From: Ochotona curzoniae
Taxonomy: Eukaryota; Chordata; Mammalia; Lagomorpha; Ochotonidae
NCBI RefSeq assembly: GCF_017591425.1
Contig: NW_024465751.1
Coordinates: 7,626,001-7,690,000 of the forward strand
Reading direction: 5' to 3'
DNA length: 64,000 nucleotides
In this document: in pieces, positions 21,926-33,249 of the stretch
Numbering within the stretch: the stretch's first letter is position 1
How the letters are laid out: the number at the start of each line of letters is the position of its first letter
The notes under the pieces: generated by a model
Told to the model about the DNA's origin: nothing
Databases searched by the model: none
The model's input: the letters and a program-made list of their open reading frames with translations, nothing else
Position numbers and translations under genes: made by a program

Positions 21926-23080
21926 TGATCCGTGACAAGACTTGGCCAAGCATTAGAACAAGCAACCAGCTTTTAACATTCATGAGAACAGTGTAAATAG
22001 TCACTAAAGGAATCCCAAGAGAGGAACAAGCACCTGAGCTAGAGCACTTAGCAAAGGGCTCAATACTATTACTGTAGATGTGATGGCACCTCTCTTCTGG
22101 TATTCTCCAGACAGCCAAGTAGAGAAGCAGCAGCAATTACTTCATCATAGCGTTTACTTGGATATCTCGCAGATATTAGGCTAGTATGCCCTTTAACACC
22201 AGCTCTTTCTGAGACTGGACCAAATGAGCTCTGGAAATGACAAAGGTTATAATTTAGAACATATGAAATTCTCCATTATTAACACCTGCAATGCACAATT
22301 TCAGCTCTCAGAAAAATCCCTTTTTCTTTCATTCCCTTAACTTTTTTTTTTTTGCACCTACTAGAGTGCCCGGGATTAATTGAGTCAAAATTCCTGATAC
22401 TAAAAACATTCCTGATGATACTAGAAAATTCTATTTGCTCACAGAGCCCCACGAAACGTCAGTCTCAATGATTCATAACTGCTAAATTGACTTTGTTGTT
22501 TTCCAATAAAGATTTAGTTAAAGAGTGAATCTGAAGAAGGTGTTATTTAGTGACCCAAGTGCTCCTTCTGAGTCCCCTCCCCTTCTCCTTATGGAAGCCT
22601 CCTTGAGCCGGAGCTGCAATGGCATTCTATGATGATGTCTACATCTCAGCCTTCTCAGATGCCTGAAATAATTACAGCCCATCACTCAAGGACCCGGGCA
22701 CTGCTCATCCCCAACAGCAATCACAGCCTCACCAGCACTGACTGTCCACCCACAACCTCTGAAGGGCAGCACTGAGAAAGAAAAATTTCACAGGCACAAA
22801 GGACTTAAAATATTTCATCAGCCTTCCTTAGTGTGCCCTCTGCAAGGAGACTTCCTGTGATTGCAGAGTGACTTTGCATGGTAAATATTAGAGAATGCAT
22901 TTCCCAAACTCCCAAATGTTATTAGACAACATGGGGAGAGAATCCACAGTTGTACAAAAGCCTTACTTTTAAAGGCAAAAAATAAACAGTGAGTTCATGG
23001 CACAAGTAGAAAATGATAGAATAGCTCTGAGGTTAGTTTACGCTCTAACTTCTCCATTTGTCGTGATGCTGAGATGTTAA
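21926..23080. other. Unique non-coding sequence
   Basis: About 1.15 kb with no recognised repeat or gene apart from a T-run at 22341-22353. 22380-22560 is AT-rich and repeat-free. Confidence 0.4.
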
Positions 23081-23084
23081 GGCT

Positions 23085-23245
23085 CCAGTCCCTTCAAATT
23101 TTTGCTACTCTGTCCAAGACAGTCATGTCACTTGACCTATATGAGTCTTGGTGTTACTAACTACAAAACGGGAATATGGTTACTTCATAGGATCACTAGG
23201 AAGTTTTTTTAAAGATTTAACACATGTACAGGGCATGAGGTATAT
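23085..23245 (+). mobile_element. MIR SINE relic
   Basis: 'gtcatgtcacttgacctatatgagtcttggtg', 'actacaaaacgggaatatggttacttcataggatcac' follows the MIR core from 'aagtcacttaacctctctgagcc' to 'aaaatggggataatagtacctacctcatag'. Confidence 0.65.
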
Positions 23246-23555
23246 TGGATTATACAAATAACATTTCTTTCAACTCCCTCCTTTTAAGCCTTCTAGAATG
23301 TTATAATACATGTCATAACAAGCAGCTATTTTCCTAAAGGAGACCCACACAGAAGTACAGAACTGAGTGGCCTGTATGTCTAAGCCCCTGACATCAGCAA
23401 GGATTGTTTCAATTCAACTGTAGCGCAGTGAGACAGAAGGCCAGCAGAGAGGAGAGCTGGCCTTCTGTTTGCACTCCTCCACTCAGGGGCTTTACCTCTC
23501 CCCAGGACCTATATAGCCAGCCACTGGCCTCTTCTCTCCTGTGCCACATATCTTA
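23246..23555. other. Unique sequence with a short local hairpin
   Basis: 'agaaggccagcagagaggag' is followed at once by 'agctggccttctgtttgcac' around 23435-23480: 'cagaaggccagc' pairs with 'gctggccttctg', a 12-bp stem. No gene is recognised. Confidence 0.4.
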
Positions 23556-23559
23556 ATCC

Positions 23560-23900
23560 ATGCATGCTGTGCAGAAAAACATCTCACAGTGGATATTTTC
23601 TAAACAATAGAAAAGTGTTGCTCTCAGTCCTGCAAACAGGAACTTCAAGGTCAAGACCCCATGAGAGTCTGTGTCTGGTGGGGCCATTCCCTATGCATTG
23701 AGCTTTCTGTGTGTCTCCACATAGAAGTACAGGCTCCATATGCCCCTTTCATTGGACACTAATCCCATTCCTGAAGGTTCCACACTTGGAGCCTACGTAC
23801 CATTCACTGTCCCACTCTTAATCTCATCAGCTTAAGTGTTAGGACTCAACATACAAATCTGGGGAGGACATCAACAGTGCAATCATAGAATTCTCTCCTG
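23560..23900 (-). mobile_element. MaLR solo LTR relic (MLT1-like)
   Basis: In plus-strand order: 'ctctcagtcctgcaaacagg', 'aacttcaaggtcaagacccc', 'ggacactaatcccattcctg', 'aggactcaacatacaaatct' and 'ggggaggacatcaacagtgc'. These are the reversed conserved phrases of MLT1 LTRs. Confidence 0.7.
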
Positions 23901-24214
23901 ACCTTTAACCTGGTGGTAAGGACAACCTTAAATATTCCAAGTGTACATAGCATGTTTTCCTCCAGGATAATAAAAGCCCTTTGTTCTAGAACCATCTGGT
24001 TTTAATTTATATATGCATCACACAGAGGCTGATCTAGAATACCAAGTTTTACTATTGTCAGTCAACATGAGCTATTTTCCCATGACAGATTTAGCACAAA
24101 TATGTGAAATCATTTCCACAGAGAAATGGCAAGTCACACATGGTTATTCTTTCCCACTGTTTGTAGACCAATGAAGATTTGATAGTGAAATAGCTGCTGG
24201 TGATTAAAGATGTC
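23901..24214. other. Unique non-coding sequence
   Basis: Repeat-free apart from possible upstream L1 sequence joining the next feature. Confidence 0.35.
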
Positions 24215-24605
24215 TGAAATGTTATTCAGCCCTAGACAGGAAAGAGAGTCTCACAGAAGCTCCAGCATAAACAAACCTTAAAACTATTACATTAGATAAA
24301 ATATGACAATCATGAAAGGACAAGCATTACATGATTCCACTATGGGAGGTCTCTAGGGCAGTCAAATTCATAGAATCAGACAATACAGTATCATTGCCAG
24401 GAGCTGATAGGAGCAGGAATGAGAGGTTGTTGCTGAATTGGTACTGAGTTTCGATTTGGAAAAATGAGAGCATTTCTGGTGGCAAATGATGCTGATATCT
24501 ATGCAACCAGTTTAATGTATCAAATGCCACTGAGCAGTACCCTCAAAGACGGTCAATGTGGTAAATGTTATGCATGCCTGTTTTGGTACAATAAAAATCA
24601 AACTA
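24215..24605 (+). mobile_element. Ancestral L1M 3' end
   Basis: 'atgttattcagccctagaca', 'acatgattccactatgggag', 'ggcagtcaaattcatagaatcagacaatacagtatcattgccaggagctg', 'atgccactgagcagtaccctcaaagacggtcaatgtggtaaatg' and a final 'gtacaataaaaatcaaac' match the end of ORF2 and the 3'UTR of L1M-class elements in order. Confidence 0.85.
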
Positions 24606-25480
24606 GCTATGAAATCATTGCTGCCCCTTTTTCTGAGAAATGAAGAGCTTAATTCGACCCACCCCCCTTAATTGAGCCACCCTTGGCAAATTTATTGGCT
24701 ATAAAGAGATGGCAGAAGTGAAGTTATAAGATTTCCAAGACTAGGTCACAAACTTCTGCAAAAATCTTTGAATTCTAGCTCTGGGTTCAGTGGAGTTTAG
24801 GAAGGTGTACTTGTTCCCTGGGTATTCTTTGGCAATATCTTAGAGCTACTGGAATTGGGGGCCAGTGTGGGGTGTTCAGGAATGATATTAACCATCCTAA
24901 ACAGCTCAAGGTTCTTGTCTCCCAGCTCAAAATTCCAGTAGTGCTGAGCCTGAGAAACACAAACCTGCAGAAAGCCTCTGCCATGTCATATCCCATCCAT
25001 CCTGGCTGAAATTGCCCTGCCAGGAAGAAATCCACACTATTCCAAGTTCAGACCATGTGGACAAAAGAGAAATTTGAATAGCTCCACAGTGAAAGTGACA
25101 CCTACACCAATGCGAGACATGAGAGTGAAGATGGCCATTCTGGTCCCAGCAGAAGAACTCAAGGACCAACTCAGCCCTAAACCGATCCAGACATTGCAAG
25201 CAGCTAACACTACTCAGCTCAGTTCTCTCCATTCACCAAGGAGCTAACCACGTGATGTGTTGCCTGCAATCATGATCAACTAAAGATCAATTAAGGTGTT
25301 ATTTAATGTCTCTTAGTTTTAGAACAGATTGATCACAATAGATAGTCATCTCAAAAATGAAATTAACCTTGAAAAACCTTGGACCTCACATCAGAAAGAT
25401 TGAAACTGAGTAGACTGTGAAAGCTAATTCAAACTTAATCTCAGTAACACACACACACCTTAAAGAAGGATGCTAATCTC
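24606..25480. other. Unique non-coding sequence
   Basis: No recognised family. A short CA tract lies at 25449-25459. ORFs at 24787-25232 (minus) show no domain. Confidence 0.4.
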
Positions 25481-25484
25481 CATC

Positions 25485-25575
25485 CAGCAAGATGCTGAGA
25501 AAATTAAATAAGATCCCATGTTCAAAAGCACTTAGGATAATACCTGACCTAATAGAGCCTTTCAATAGTAAGTTG
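25485..25575 (+). mobile_element. MIR 3' portion
   Basis: 'gagaaaattaaataagatccca', 'aagcacttaggataatacctgacctaatag' follows the MIR 3' sentence ('gattaaatgagttaatac...gcgcttagaacagtgcctggcacatag'). Confidence 0.6.
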
Positions 25576-25790
25576 AGATTGGATTTTATCTACTTTGTCT
25601 TAATAATGTAAAGATAATCTTTCTCTCAGACTAATCCTCCATCAATATTGAGTAATACAAACAGACATGAAGAGATTCTGTCTCAGGAATCCTCTTTCCC
25701 CTGACTTTCCTCATGTAAATATCTCTTACAATTTTATAACAAATGGAGTACCACTTGTAACCCTCAGTAACTGCATAACCCAAAATTACT
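25576..25790. other. Unique AT-rich sequence
   Basis: Nothing recognised. Confidence 0.35.
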
Positions 25791-25794
25791 AATA

Positions 25795-26095
25795 TCTATG
25801 ATAGTTTGAATATTTGTATACAGCCCCCCAAACTCATGTGCTGAAATTCTAACCTGCAAACAGAGACACTGGGAGTCAGGCCTCTCAGAGGTGACTAGGT
25901 TGTGATGACAGAAGCCTCAAAAACAGCGTTAGTGCCCTGATACAGCTGCCTTTCCCCTTTACCACGTGAAGACACAACACAAAGGCAACGTCTGTGAACC
26001 AGGAAGCTAACTCCCACCTAACACCAACTGTACATCTTAATCTTGTCCTCACAATCTCCAGAACTGAAAAACAAAATGGTTTATGAACCATCCAG
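25795..26095 (+). mobile_element. MaLR solo LTR relic (MLT1-like), plus strand
   Basis: 'gatagtttgaatatttgtat', 'ccccaaactcatgtgctgaaattctaacctgc', 'ggtgactaggttgtgatgac', 'ttagtgccctgatacagctgc', 'acgtgaagacacaacacaaagg', 'tgtgaaccaggaagctaact' and 'acaatctccagaactg' keep the MLT1/MST LTR order well. Confidence 0.8.
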
Positions 26096-26129
26096 GCGTC
26101 TCTATCCTGTGATTGCCCTACAGAGGGAC

Positions 26130-26285
26130 CAAGACAACCTCTCTGAGCCTCCATTTATTCCTGTGAAAAAGGAGACAAAATAAAACTAGTAGTTGCATCT
26201 TTATCTTTTAGACTGGTTGTATGAAGGAAGCGAGATAAAGTACTTAGCAGAATTCCAGACAAAGTAAACACTAGGTATCATATTG
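26130..26285 (+). mobile_element. MIR SINE relic
   Basis: 'acctctctgagcctccatttattcctgtgaaaaaggag' is the MIR core and 'aaagtacttagcagaattccagacaaag' its 3' part. Confidence 0.65.
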
Positions 26286-26940
26286 TACTGCCTACCCCAA
26301 CAACTTATCTAATGTCTCTGAATCCTAGCAGTAGAAATAACTTGGACTCTAACTTGGGTCTGTACAACAGTAATTAAATAAACTTTCTCTGCCTCTGAAT
26401 TGATGCCTATGGAGCAGTAAGTAGGAAAAAAAAAAAGATGAATCTGTTTGCTATTTTCTGTAATAATGAAAGTATTCATTGTGGCCCAGCTCAGTGACTG
26501 TAAGAAAGTCAAAAAGGAGAGTCTTGTGATTTCTTCTGAATCAGAACCTGAGCAATCTTCCACTGTGTGATTCATCTTTGAACTTACCTTTCCTACAGAT
26601 CAGAAGTAATGAAGCCCACACTGTACTATGGATAAGAGATGGACAACTTACATGATATAGCCTTGATGACATTAAACAGTCTTCACATATAGTTTCTCAA
26701 GCCAACAACTACTGTGCTTCTTGCTGAGGGAATCTTGCTTTGGAAATTAGGAGTCATATATAATTCATGCTTTCTCCTTAGCCTCAGGAAGGAATGTTTT
26801 CCAACCCATGCTAATCAAGTTACTTTCATTGTTCTCATCAATGAATAATTTAGGCATGGCCACATGATACACCATGGGTTAGTATTACAAAAAAAGTGAG
26901 GTGGAGGAGTTCTGAAAATATTTTTGTTTTTCAATAAGCA
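26286..26940. other. Unique non-coding sequence
   Basis: No repeat or gene recognised. An A-run lies at 26427-26438. Confidence 0.4.
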
Positions 26941-26942
26941 AG

Positions 26943-27313
26943 ATGGGCTGATGCTGTGGCATAGCAGGTAAAGCTGCTACTTATGGCACCTGCAACCCAT
27001 TGGGCACCAGTTCAATCCTCAACTTCTCCACTTCCAGTCCAATTCCCTGATAACGCATCTAGGAAAACAACAAAAGGTAGCACAAGTCCTTGGGGCCTTA
27101 TGCTCACACGGGAAAGCTGAAAGAAGCTCATGCTCCTGGATCTGGACTGAGCCAGTACCAGCCATTGCAAGCCATTTTAGGAGTAAGTCAGTGGATTGAA
27201 GATAACCCTCTTTCTTTCTCCTCCTTTGTCTCCCTTTCTCGTGTGTGTGTGTGTGTGTGTGTGTCCCCTTCTCTCTGCCAATCTGCCTTTCAAATAAAAT
27301 TAAATAAATCTTA
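26943..27313 (+). mobile_element. C-SINE carrying a GT microsatellite
   Basis: 'gatgggctgatgctgtggca', 'gggcaccagttcaatcctca', 'gtccttggggccttatgctc' and 'gaagaagctcatgctcctgg'-like blocks, then a pyrimidine-rich stretch split by (GT)n at 27241-27264, and the tail 'caaataaaattaaataaatc'. Confidence 0.85.
27241..27264. repeat. (GT)n microsatellite
   Basis: Twelve perfect dinucleotide units inside the 3' pyrimidine region of the C-SINE. Confidence 0.95.
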
Positions 27314-27696
27314 ATTCCATTTTACTACAAATTTATTTTCCACATATTTGAGGTAACAGCTTTAACCAAAGGTTATAGAGGTTTTTGAAGATGTGGAAAA
27401 CCTAGAGCCTCCCCATCAAAAGTCCTAAATTCGGGGAGAAGCCAAAACTATAGAAAAAATTACTGGAGACCAAATATTTAGTCATCCACTAAGAAAATAT
27501 TTGTTTTCTACCTGTCTTATACAAAGGGAACAAATTTCATGTATTTAAAATATAGTTTTAAGAACATAGCAATTCTTCCCCCTCCCACTCTTCCTCACTT
27601 TCACTTTCTCACCCTTTCTTTTTTCTTTTAACTTTTGCTATGATATACCTATAGTTCACTTAATAATCACAAGCTTAACCCTCCACTAAATAAAGA
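27314..27696. other. Unique non-coding sequence
   Basis: AT-rich, with a pyrimidine-rich patch at 27576-27636. Nothing recognised. Confidence 0.4.
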
Positions 27697-27990
27697 CTGA
27701 GGGGCCAACACAATGGCTCAATTGGCTAATCCTCTGCCTATAAGTGCCAGTATCCCAAACTGGCACCGGTTTGTGTCCCAATTGCTCCATTCACCATCCA
27801 ACTCCTTGCTTATGGCCTGGGAAGGCAGAGAAGAATGCCCAAAGCCATGGAAGACCTGGAAAAAGCTCCTGGCCCCTGGCTCAGCACTGGCTGTTGTAGT
27901 CATTTGAGGAATGAACCAGCAGATGAAGGTCTTTTTCTCTGTCTCTGTTTCGCTCTGTAAATCTGCTTTTCCAATAATTTTTTTAAATGT
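27697..27990 (+). mobile_element. C-SINE
   Basis: 'gaggggccaacacaatggct', 'aactggcaccggtttgtgtccc', 'tgcttatggcctgggaaggc', 'ggaaaaagctcctggcccct', 'catttgaggaatgaaccagc' and the tail 'tctgcttttccaataa'. Confidence 0.85.
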
Positions 27991-29225
27991 TAGAAGGGGG
28001 TATACAAAAATATATAAAATGAAGAATTCAACAGGTACTATATAGAAAAACCACTGCTCCTCAAGAACATAGACAAAGGCTATAAGAAATTCTCAAAACC
28101 CCTACCTGTGCCGAGGCCTGTACTGGGGAGCAAGAATAAAACAGCAAAGTGGACAGTCAACTAGTTGTTGCAAATGTGTGTGCCGCCAGAGGTTAAGTGC
28201 AACCAGGACCATCACAGAAGCTTCCACAGACAAGATAAGTCCAGGGCAAGAGCTACTCTGTTCCAAGATTATAAATCTCAACCCACTTACGGGGAAAGAA
28301 AGTAAAATGTGCTCTTTTGTGATGTGTTCGATTTTCAACAATGCTGAGAACAAACCAGTGAAGTGCCAAGCACTATCACACTCTAGAAGTGGGTACCACG
28401 CTGCCTACGTAGAACCTGCAAGTTTATTGGTCTGTGCTCCATCACCAGTTATCTTCAAGAGAGCTCAATTGAGAAGTTAAAACACAGGGTTTTTTTAAGA
28501 AACTCATAACATATATTACGCATTATCCATTTTCTGTCACAGGAAATTAGATTTCTTCTCATGTTGATTCAAATGGGAAATCTTTCAAGGAGTTCTGGAA
28601 AGTTTTGTGTAAGAGAAATTGCTTGACGGCTCAGGGACTGAGGGAAATCAAAGTGATCATTTAAAGATCTAGGATCTGTACCAAGGGATTCCAGCAGAAG
28701 CATGGCAGGAAGTCCATGGTTAGCTCAAAATAGCTCCCTATGAAACACGATGATTATACAGTGATCATACATAAATTACCCCTATCCATGAGACTTTCCG
28801 CATATGCCCTCTCACCTGGTCTAAGTAACAGGAACAGTTATTTACAGTAACAGGAATCAAGAACAGGAGCTGATTTGTAAGAAAGTTGCAGGGGTGGAGT
28901 GGGCAGGAGAGATAGACAAGATAAAGCCACTGCCATCCTTCACTCTCTAACAAGCAATCCACCTAAGGCAGGAAGGGGTTGGGAAGCTTTAAATTAGTAA
29001 GAACATAGAGTTCAGTGATGACTTTAGATAGCATCAGAATTACAGTATTGCATAGACACTACTTCAGTTCATGGGAATTTAGTTAGACTGAGCTTTTTTG
29101 ATGTCAAAACAGTGGAGCTTTTCATTTATGTTCCAATAATGATTTTTAAAAAATTATAGAAACTGCTCATGGTTTTATGTGAGAAGGGAGAAATAGCAAT
29201 TCAGGAAATAAGATAGAAAATGCAT
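27991..29225. other. Unique non-coding sequence
   Basis: About 1.2 kb without a recognised repeat or gene. Open frames at 28102-28480 overlap on both strands and show no domain. Confidence 0.4.
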
Positions 29226-29227
29226 TG

Positions 29228-29480
29228 CTATATGTATTCATCATGGTTAAAGAACTATAACAAAATGCTTGAGGCATGCAAGTTTATAAGCAGAAGACGT
29301 TTACTTACCTCACAGTTTTGGAGGCTAGCAATGTCTTCTGAGAGCATGATCCCTGTGACAACAATGGTCCACAAGACCTTGCCTGTCAAAGGTTCTACCA
29401 TCTCCCAATAGCATCTCCCTGAAGACTAGATCTTCATTGGGCCTCAGTAGGACTCCAAATCAATACCCAGAGCATAGTAG
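29228..29480 (-). mobile_element. MaLR solo LTR relic, partial
   Basis: 'actataacaaaatgcttgag', 'acttacctcacagttttgga' and 'ggctagcaatgtcttc' are the reversed 3' edge of a MaLR LTR, similar to 8395. The 5' half is eroded or lost. Confidence 0.6.
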
Positions 29481-29695
29481 GATGCTTATTCAGTAGCTTG
29501 GCTACATATGTCAGTATGCAGGAGCCTGTACCAGAAGTTCATGGGTCCCACCCCATGAGTCCTGGATCCTTACCAGCCTTATCTGTATGAGTTTTTTACC
29601 CTGATACAGCATCCTGTCTTTCCTCCATCTTCAGCCTTGGAGTATGACTCTCCTACCTCTTCAGATATTATTCCACCATTAAATCATCTAAATTT
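29481..29695. other. Unique non-coding sequence
   Basis: It may include the eroded remainder of the preceding LTR. Confidence 0.3.
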
Positions 29696-29699
29696 AAAT

Positions 29700-29865
29700 T
29701 CTAGACTCTCACATCAGCCTTCGAATTGTAAAGTCTTGGATATACCATTTAGTAACTGGGTAATATTAGGCTTTGTCCTTCAATTTCTTCCTTTACTAAA
29801 TGTGAATACTACTAGGGGCTGTTTTCAGGGCTATTGCAGACAATTAATAAATGTTAAGTATTCTC
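29700..29865 (+). mobile_element. MIR SINE relic
   Basis: 'ccatttagtaactgggtaatattaggc', 'tcaatttcttcctttactaaatgtgaatac', 'gggctattgcagacaattaataaatg' follows the MIR order from the core to 'caataaatg'. Confidence 0.6.
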
Positions 29866-30524
29866 ATTAATTCATTCCTTCACTCTTCAGTATCCTTCTA
29901 CCCTTCTCATTGACACCAGGATCAAGCCCCTTTAGATCATGGAATCTTCTTCCCGCACTTGCCAGAGATCCCAGGAACCCTGCAAAATTTGTGACCCTGA
30001 AGCCCCAGCTCTACATATGAGAGAACTTGAATTAAAACTTGAAGAAAGAAAATATGGACCATCCTGCAATGAAACTGAAGACTAGCAGCCACTGACCCCT
30101 TTATAGTCATCATCTCTCTGACCCCTTATTTAAAACAAGGAAATGGGTAGAGAGAACGTAAATGATCCTCACAAGTTTATGTAACTAATAAATAGTGAGT
30201 TGGATTAAATCCTAAGACCCTTTGGTCCAAATCCTCAGCCTTTTCCAACTCAGCATGCTGAGGAAGATGGAAAGAACCAGGCTTCAGGAAAAGAAAATCA
30301 TGGCAGACACCACAGTGCACTTGGCTGGTAACCATCTGTGAGACAGAGGACTCCCAGGAACACCTGCAGAAGGGAAGGACGTGGTCTTCACAGGGAGCAA
30401 AAGGGTTTGCACGGACATTGGATGGTGGGAGGTAAGACCCAAGGTCAGCTATCAATCTGATCCATCAATATCCATAGACATAAGGACTTTGGGGCTTTAG
30501 TGTGTCCACCAAAAGCTTTAATAA

Positions 30525-30627
30525 AAGAAAGAACTGAATGAAGAAAAGAAGGAAAAGAAGAGGGACAGAGAGGAGAGAGAAAAAGGAAACGATGAAAAAA
30601 AAGATGGGAGGACAGAAAAAGAAATCT
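30525..30627. repeat. Polypurine (GA-rich) tract
   Basis: About 100 bases of almost pure A and G with only a few pyrimidines. It is low complexity with triplex (H-DNA) potential. Confidence 0.8.
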
Positions 30628-31051
30628 CCTGAGCTTGTTCGGTTAACAGGCTGAGCCCTACCCCCGTGACTGCTGCCCGAGAGAGTCAACTTCTCTTTCT
30701 TTCAATCAGAGGAAAAAAGAGGCAATCAGGTTGTTAATTTCCCCTCCCCAAGAAGCAGGATGGTGATAAGTCCTTTAACTGACTGCTCCTCGGCTAAGCT
30801 TCCACACAGAAATATAAAACACCCAAACCCAGTGATCAGTACAGCTAATTGAAATGCCAACTTGAAGTTCACTGGATGACTGCCGCTAGGGTCATAGTCA
30901 TTACCAGTAATTAAATGTTATGCGGAAAGGTCTACAAAGAGACAGTCTTAGCGATGGGCTTTAACCCTGCACCTGCAGCTGGAAAAGAAAAAGACAAACA
31001 CGGGAAGAGAAAGCTGGAATGGAACCAGGAAGGGATTTGGCCCTGGTGAGG

Positions 31052-31097
31052 GTTAGCAGGGTGGGGAGTTAGCAGGGTGGGGAGTTAGCAGGGTGGG
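31052..31097. repeat. 16-bp tandem repeat, about 3 copies
   Basis: Unit gttagcagggtgggga at 31052-31067 and 31068-31083, then a third copy from 31084 that diverges at its end. Confidence 0.9.
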
Positions 31098-31194
31098 TGC
31101 AGACAGACTGCTGCAGGAGGGATTTGAGCTAGTTATCACAAAGACAGGACAAGAAAACAGCTGGATTCAACTTACTGTAGAAAAGGGGCTTTTA

Positions 31195-31520
31195 TCAAAA
31201 TTGCACAGCACAGGTAGCATGTAAGGCTAATCTCTGCCTGCTGTGCTGATGTCTACATAGGCACTGGCTCTGGTCCCAGCTGCTCCTCTTCCCACCCAGC
31301 TCCTTGCTTATGGCCTGGGAAAGTAGTAAAGGATGGGCCAAAGCCTTGGGATCCTGTACCTGCATGGGAGACCCAGAACAACCTCCTGGCTCCCAACTTT
31401 GGACTGGCTAAGTTTTGGATATTGTGGCCATTTGGAGAATGAGCCAGCAGATAGAAGATCTTTTTCTTTTTGTATAACTTTATATTTCAAATAAAATAAA
31501 TAAAACATTTTTTTAAAGAT
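31195..31520 (+). mobile_element. C-SINE
   Basis: The head is degraded. The clear part is 'cactggctctggtcccagct', 'cttgcttatggcctgggaaa', 'ttgggatcctgtacctgcat', 'gggagacccagaacaacctcctggctc', 'ggccatttggagaatgagcc' and the tail 'caaataaaataaataaaaca'. Confidence 0.85.
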
Positions 31521-31738
31521 GATACAATGTATGCAAGCATCAGATACCTGACATATACCAGTAACATAATACATGAACACTTCCACAACCAATAATAACA
31601 ACAACTCAAAACCTCTACCCACCACACATCAGCAAATCTTTATTGTGACTTTATTGCATCCAATAATTCTTAAAAGGATACAAATATAACTACAGCCCAC
31701 TGAGGCAAAATGCCATTAGTCAAGCACACACGCGTCCC
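31521..31738. other. Unique non-coding sequence
   Basis: Nothing recognised. Confidence 0.35.
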
Positions 31739-31739
31739 A

Positions 31740-31910
31740 GGGCCTGTAATAAGTGTTCTACATCATGAAGTAGAATGTTCTGTCTTCAAGAAAACCTGAA
31801 ACGAAATGAGGCTCAGAGATCACAAAGCAAGAGGATAAGAAGCTGTATTTCCATGGCCGGCATGTCTGCTTGTCAAGGCTGTAACATTTCCCTACACCGC
31901 TGGGCCTCTT
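31740..31910 (-). mobile_element. MIR SINE relic, minus strand
   Basis: 'gaaacgaaatgaggctcagagatcacaaagcaagaggataagaagctgtatttcc' is the reversed MIR core ('gaggaaactgaggctcagagaggtt...gtaagtggcagagctgggatt'). Confidence 0.6.
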
Positions 31911-31949
31911 GCAGTGAAGCATGAAAAACAGTCAGAAGCCATGGGATGG

Positions 31950-32285
31950 GCAGGGGTTCACAGTGGGCAAGGCACTGCTTGGGATACCCACATCTAACAG
32001 CAGAGGGCCTTGTTTTGAATCAGCCGTGCTTCTTGTTCCAGCTTCCTGCTAATGCACACCTTGGGAGGCAGCGGATAATGGCTCAGAGCTGGGTTCCTGA
32101 CCCTTTCCCGAGAGATACAGATTGAACTTGGCGCAGCTCCAGCTGTTGCTGACATATGCAGAGTACAGTAGTAGATGGGCGGTCTCTGTTTCTCTTCTCT
32201 TGTTCGTCCTTCTTCTTCTGCTTCCTCTTCTTCATCTTATCTCTCTCTCTCCATTTCAAGTCAATTATTAAATAAATACAAATTA
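31950..32285 (+). mobile_element. C-SINE, older subfamily
   Basis: 'ggggttcacagtgggcaagg', 'tccagcttcctgctaatgcacaccttgggaggcagcggataatggctc', 'agattgaacttggcgcagctccagctgttg', a TCT-rich stretch and 'ttattaaataaatacaaat'. It shares the variant middle with 9265. Confidence 0.75.
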
Positions 32286-32404
32286 TTTACAGAACTATAG
32301 GAGAAGGCACAAAACGCACAGTAAGCAAGATATTCAAGGTGGTGCACATTTCCAGACAGGTGAGCTGTCCACATTTGGGGGAAGAATCAATGTCACTTTG
32401 GATC

Positions 32405-32825
32405 GATCACGCCTGTGTTGGTTTCCCTGGGCTGCCATAACAAATTACTAAACTCTTGGTGCCCTAATACAAACGAGCTTTATTCTGTCAGAGTTCTGAT
32501 GTTCCCAAGTCAGGCTGTCAGCAGGGCTGCCCTTCCTCCCTAAGCTTCTTTGAGTCTCTCCCAGCCATGGCATCCTTGGCAGACTCATGCAGTCAGCCTC
32601 CATGCTCCAGTGGTTTTACATGTATCTGTGTCTTGTCTTTTGTCACTCACCAAAACAGTTCATTATAGATTTAAGGCCCAACCAAGTTGATCTGGTCTCG
32701 AAGTCCTTAACTTAGTCACACCTGCAAGGACATTTTCCCACGCAAGGTCACATCCAAAGCACTCGGATGCCAGGATATCATTGCACTTTGTGGGGGGCAC
32801 CCTTTAACTACAGTGCCCAACCTTT
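32405..32825 (-). mobile_element. MLT1-like LTR relic, minus strand
   Basis: 'tttccctgggctgccataac', 'aaattactaaactcttggtg', 'agctttattctgtcagagtt', 'gtcacacctgcaaggacatt' and 'caaggtcacatccaaagcac' match, in order, the reversed MLT1-class LTR from its 3' edge inward. Confidence 0.7.
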
Positions 32826-32829
32826 CACC

Positions 32830-33245
32830 ATGTCCTTACTTCTCACACTCTCCCACTTGCCATGTCACTGTCTCATTCACTAGCCTGCCGGTACCTGCGA
32901 GAAAGATTCTCTCCCTTAAAATACCCTTCTGGGACTGGTCTTCCTTCTACAAACAAGCCTCTTGACACAGTTGTTTGTGCTTTAAGTTCTGACTTTCACA
33001 CCACCCAATTGGACCTCAATCCCTCAGTGCCTGGCTTCCAATCTCACTACTGTGCTAAGAATGCTTTCAAAGGTCACCAACACCGTTCCCATGGACTATT
33101 CCTATGGCTTGATCAAACAAGGCCTCGATCTCCTCCCAGGTCTCCTTGAGTCACTCAGACCGAGCCATACCTGCCTTCTTGCTGATCTGAAGATTCTCTG
33201 TTCTGCTCAGCCATTGCTATCCTCTCTACCTAGAAAATTCTCCCA
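32830..33245. other. Unassigned, possible ancient LINE coding relic
   Basis: The phrase 'tgctttcaaaggtcaccaac' near 33062 recalls a conserved phrase of an old mammalian LINE/LTR coding region. Two plus-strand frames are open (32862-33149 and 33052-33255). I cannot assign a family. Confidence 0.25.
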
Positions 33246-33249
33246 CACT

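Larger units (their letters stand above)
29866..31190. other. Mostly unique sequence with a polypurine tract and a minisatellite
   Basis: A faint MIR trace lies at 30160-30235 ('aagtttatgtaactaataaatagtgag'). The polypurine tract (30525-30627) and 16-bp minisatellite (31052-31097) are listed separately. No gene is recognised. Confidence 0.4.
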
